This document shows, piece after piece, positions 5,460-5,643 of a stretch of 5,643 bases of DNA. How positions within the stretch are numbered: the first letter of the stretch is position 1; every line of letters starts with the position of its first letter. Both the position numbers and the translations under genes were made by a program. The notes below the pieces were generated by a model that did no database searches, was not told the origin of the DNA, and saw nothing but the letters and a program-made list of their open reading frames with translations. The stretch is taken from contig JBOFQB010000010.1 of the NCBI GenBank assembly GCA_051660685.1, positions 1 through 5,643 on the forward strand, written 5' to 3'. The DNA is from JAVBSX01 sp051660685. Its GTDB lineage: Bacteria; Planctomycetota; Planctomycetia; Pirellulales; Thermoguttaceae.

Positions 5460-5488
5460 CCCCCGTTTCACCGCGATACAACGTATCG
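5460..5488 (+). repeat. REP-like hairpin unit 2
   Basis: A CCCCCGTTTCACCG head is followed by stem CGATAC (5474-5479) / GTATCG (5483-5488) with loop AAC. It is nearly identical to unit 1, but the outer CG pairs of the stem are lost at the right arm. Confidence 0.65.
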
Positions 5489-5499
5489 ATGCGTTTTTT

Positions 5500-5527
5500 C
5501 GTTTAGTCGCGTGTACAACGTACCGCG
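5500..5527 (+). repeat. REP-like hairpin unit 3
   Basis: A CGTTTAGT head, then CGCG (5508-5511), a bulged T, GTAC, loop AAC (5517-5519), GTAC and CGCG (5524-5527). The stem sequence differs from units 1 and 2 but stays paired, and the AAC loop is retained. Confidence 0.6.
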
Positions 5528-5549
5528 CGTACAGAAGCGTTAAAGGACG

Positions 5550-5578
5550 CGCGGAACGTTGTTCCGCGGCTAAACGGG
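5550..5578 (-). repeat. REP-like hairpin unit 4, inverted orientation
   Basis: Read on the minus strand it is CCCGTTTAGC followed by CGCGGAAC-AAC-GTTCCGCG, with a perfect 8-bp stem. It faces unit 3, so the two form a convergent pair like a bacterial interspersed mosaic element. Confidence 0.7.
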
Positions 5579-5614
5579 ACTTTGCAAAAATTTTTTCTCG
5601 AAAGGAATGAATCC

Positions 5615-5643
5615 ATGGTGGCTAGATTACCTATTTTGGGGGG
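5615..5643 (+). CDS. Possible start of a divergent gene (runs off the right edge)
   Basis: An ATG at 5615-5617 opens a frame to the window edge (MVARLPILG). AAAGGA at 5601-5606 sits 8 nt upstream, a good Shine-Dalgarno spacing. Another ATG at 5607, out of frame with it, is too close to that site. Nine complete codons are too few to identify a product. Confidence 0.35.

Overview
The window is a bacterial chromosomal segment, probably from a planctomycete (possibly an anaerobic or gut-type lineage). This rests on three things: a lipoprotein that joins a FlgI (flagellar P-ring)-like region to HEAT-type repeats, an exported zinc metalloprotease with long low-complexity linkers, and several hairpin repeat families packed into the intergenic DNA. 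The assignment comes from family resemblance and not from a marker gene. No rRNA, tRNA or CRISPR array was seen.

Layout, left to right: (1) 1-81, minus strand, the first 27 codons of a gene leaving the window, resembling the N-terminus of an IS5-type transposase. (2) 174-1715, minus, a membrane-anchored metzincin-like zinc protease with glutamine-rich tandem repeats. (3) 1687-2589, minus, a cytoplasmic HAMP-like/GGDEF diguanylate cyclase with intact active site and inhibitory site. (4) 2618-3139, minus, a small V4R-domain putative ligand sensor with a strong ribosome binding site. (5) 3140-3422, a 283-base leader/intergenic region with a near-consensus sigma70-type promoter, a possible 22-codon leader ORF and three kinds of hairpin. 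(6) 3423-5174, minus, the FlgI-like/HEAT lipoprotein. (7) 5175-5614, intergenic DNA with a putative promoter, a 12-bp direct repeat and a cluster of related hairpins whose stems covary. (8) 5615-5643, plus, a possible start of a divergent gene.

Genes 4, 3 and 2 are read in that order on the minus strand, with a 28-base gap and then a 29-base overlap, and most likely form one operon starting near 3391. The natural reading is a signalling unit: the V4R protein binds a small ligand or cofactor and modulates the diguanylate cyclase. The co-translated membrane-anchored protease may be an output or a partner. The physical linkage is seen in the sequence; the functional link is inference. The FlgI-like lipoprotein just upstream appears to be a separate transcription unit, since the operon promoter's -35 box overlaps its stop codon.
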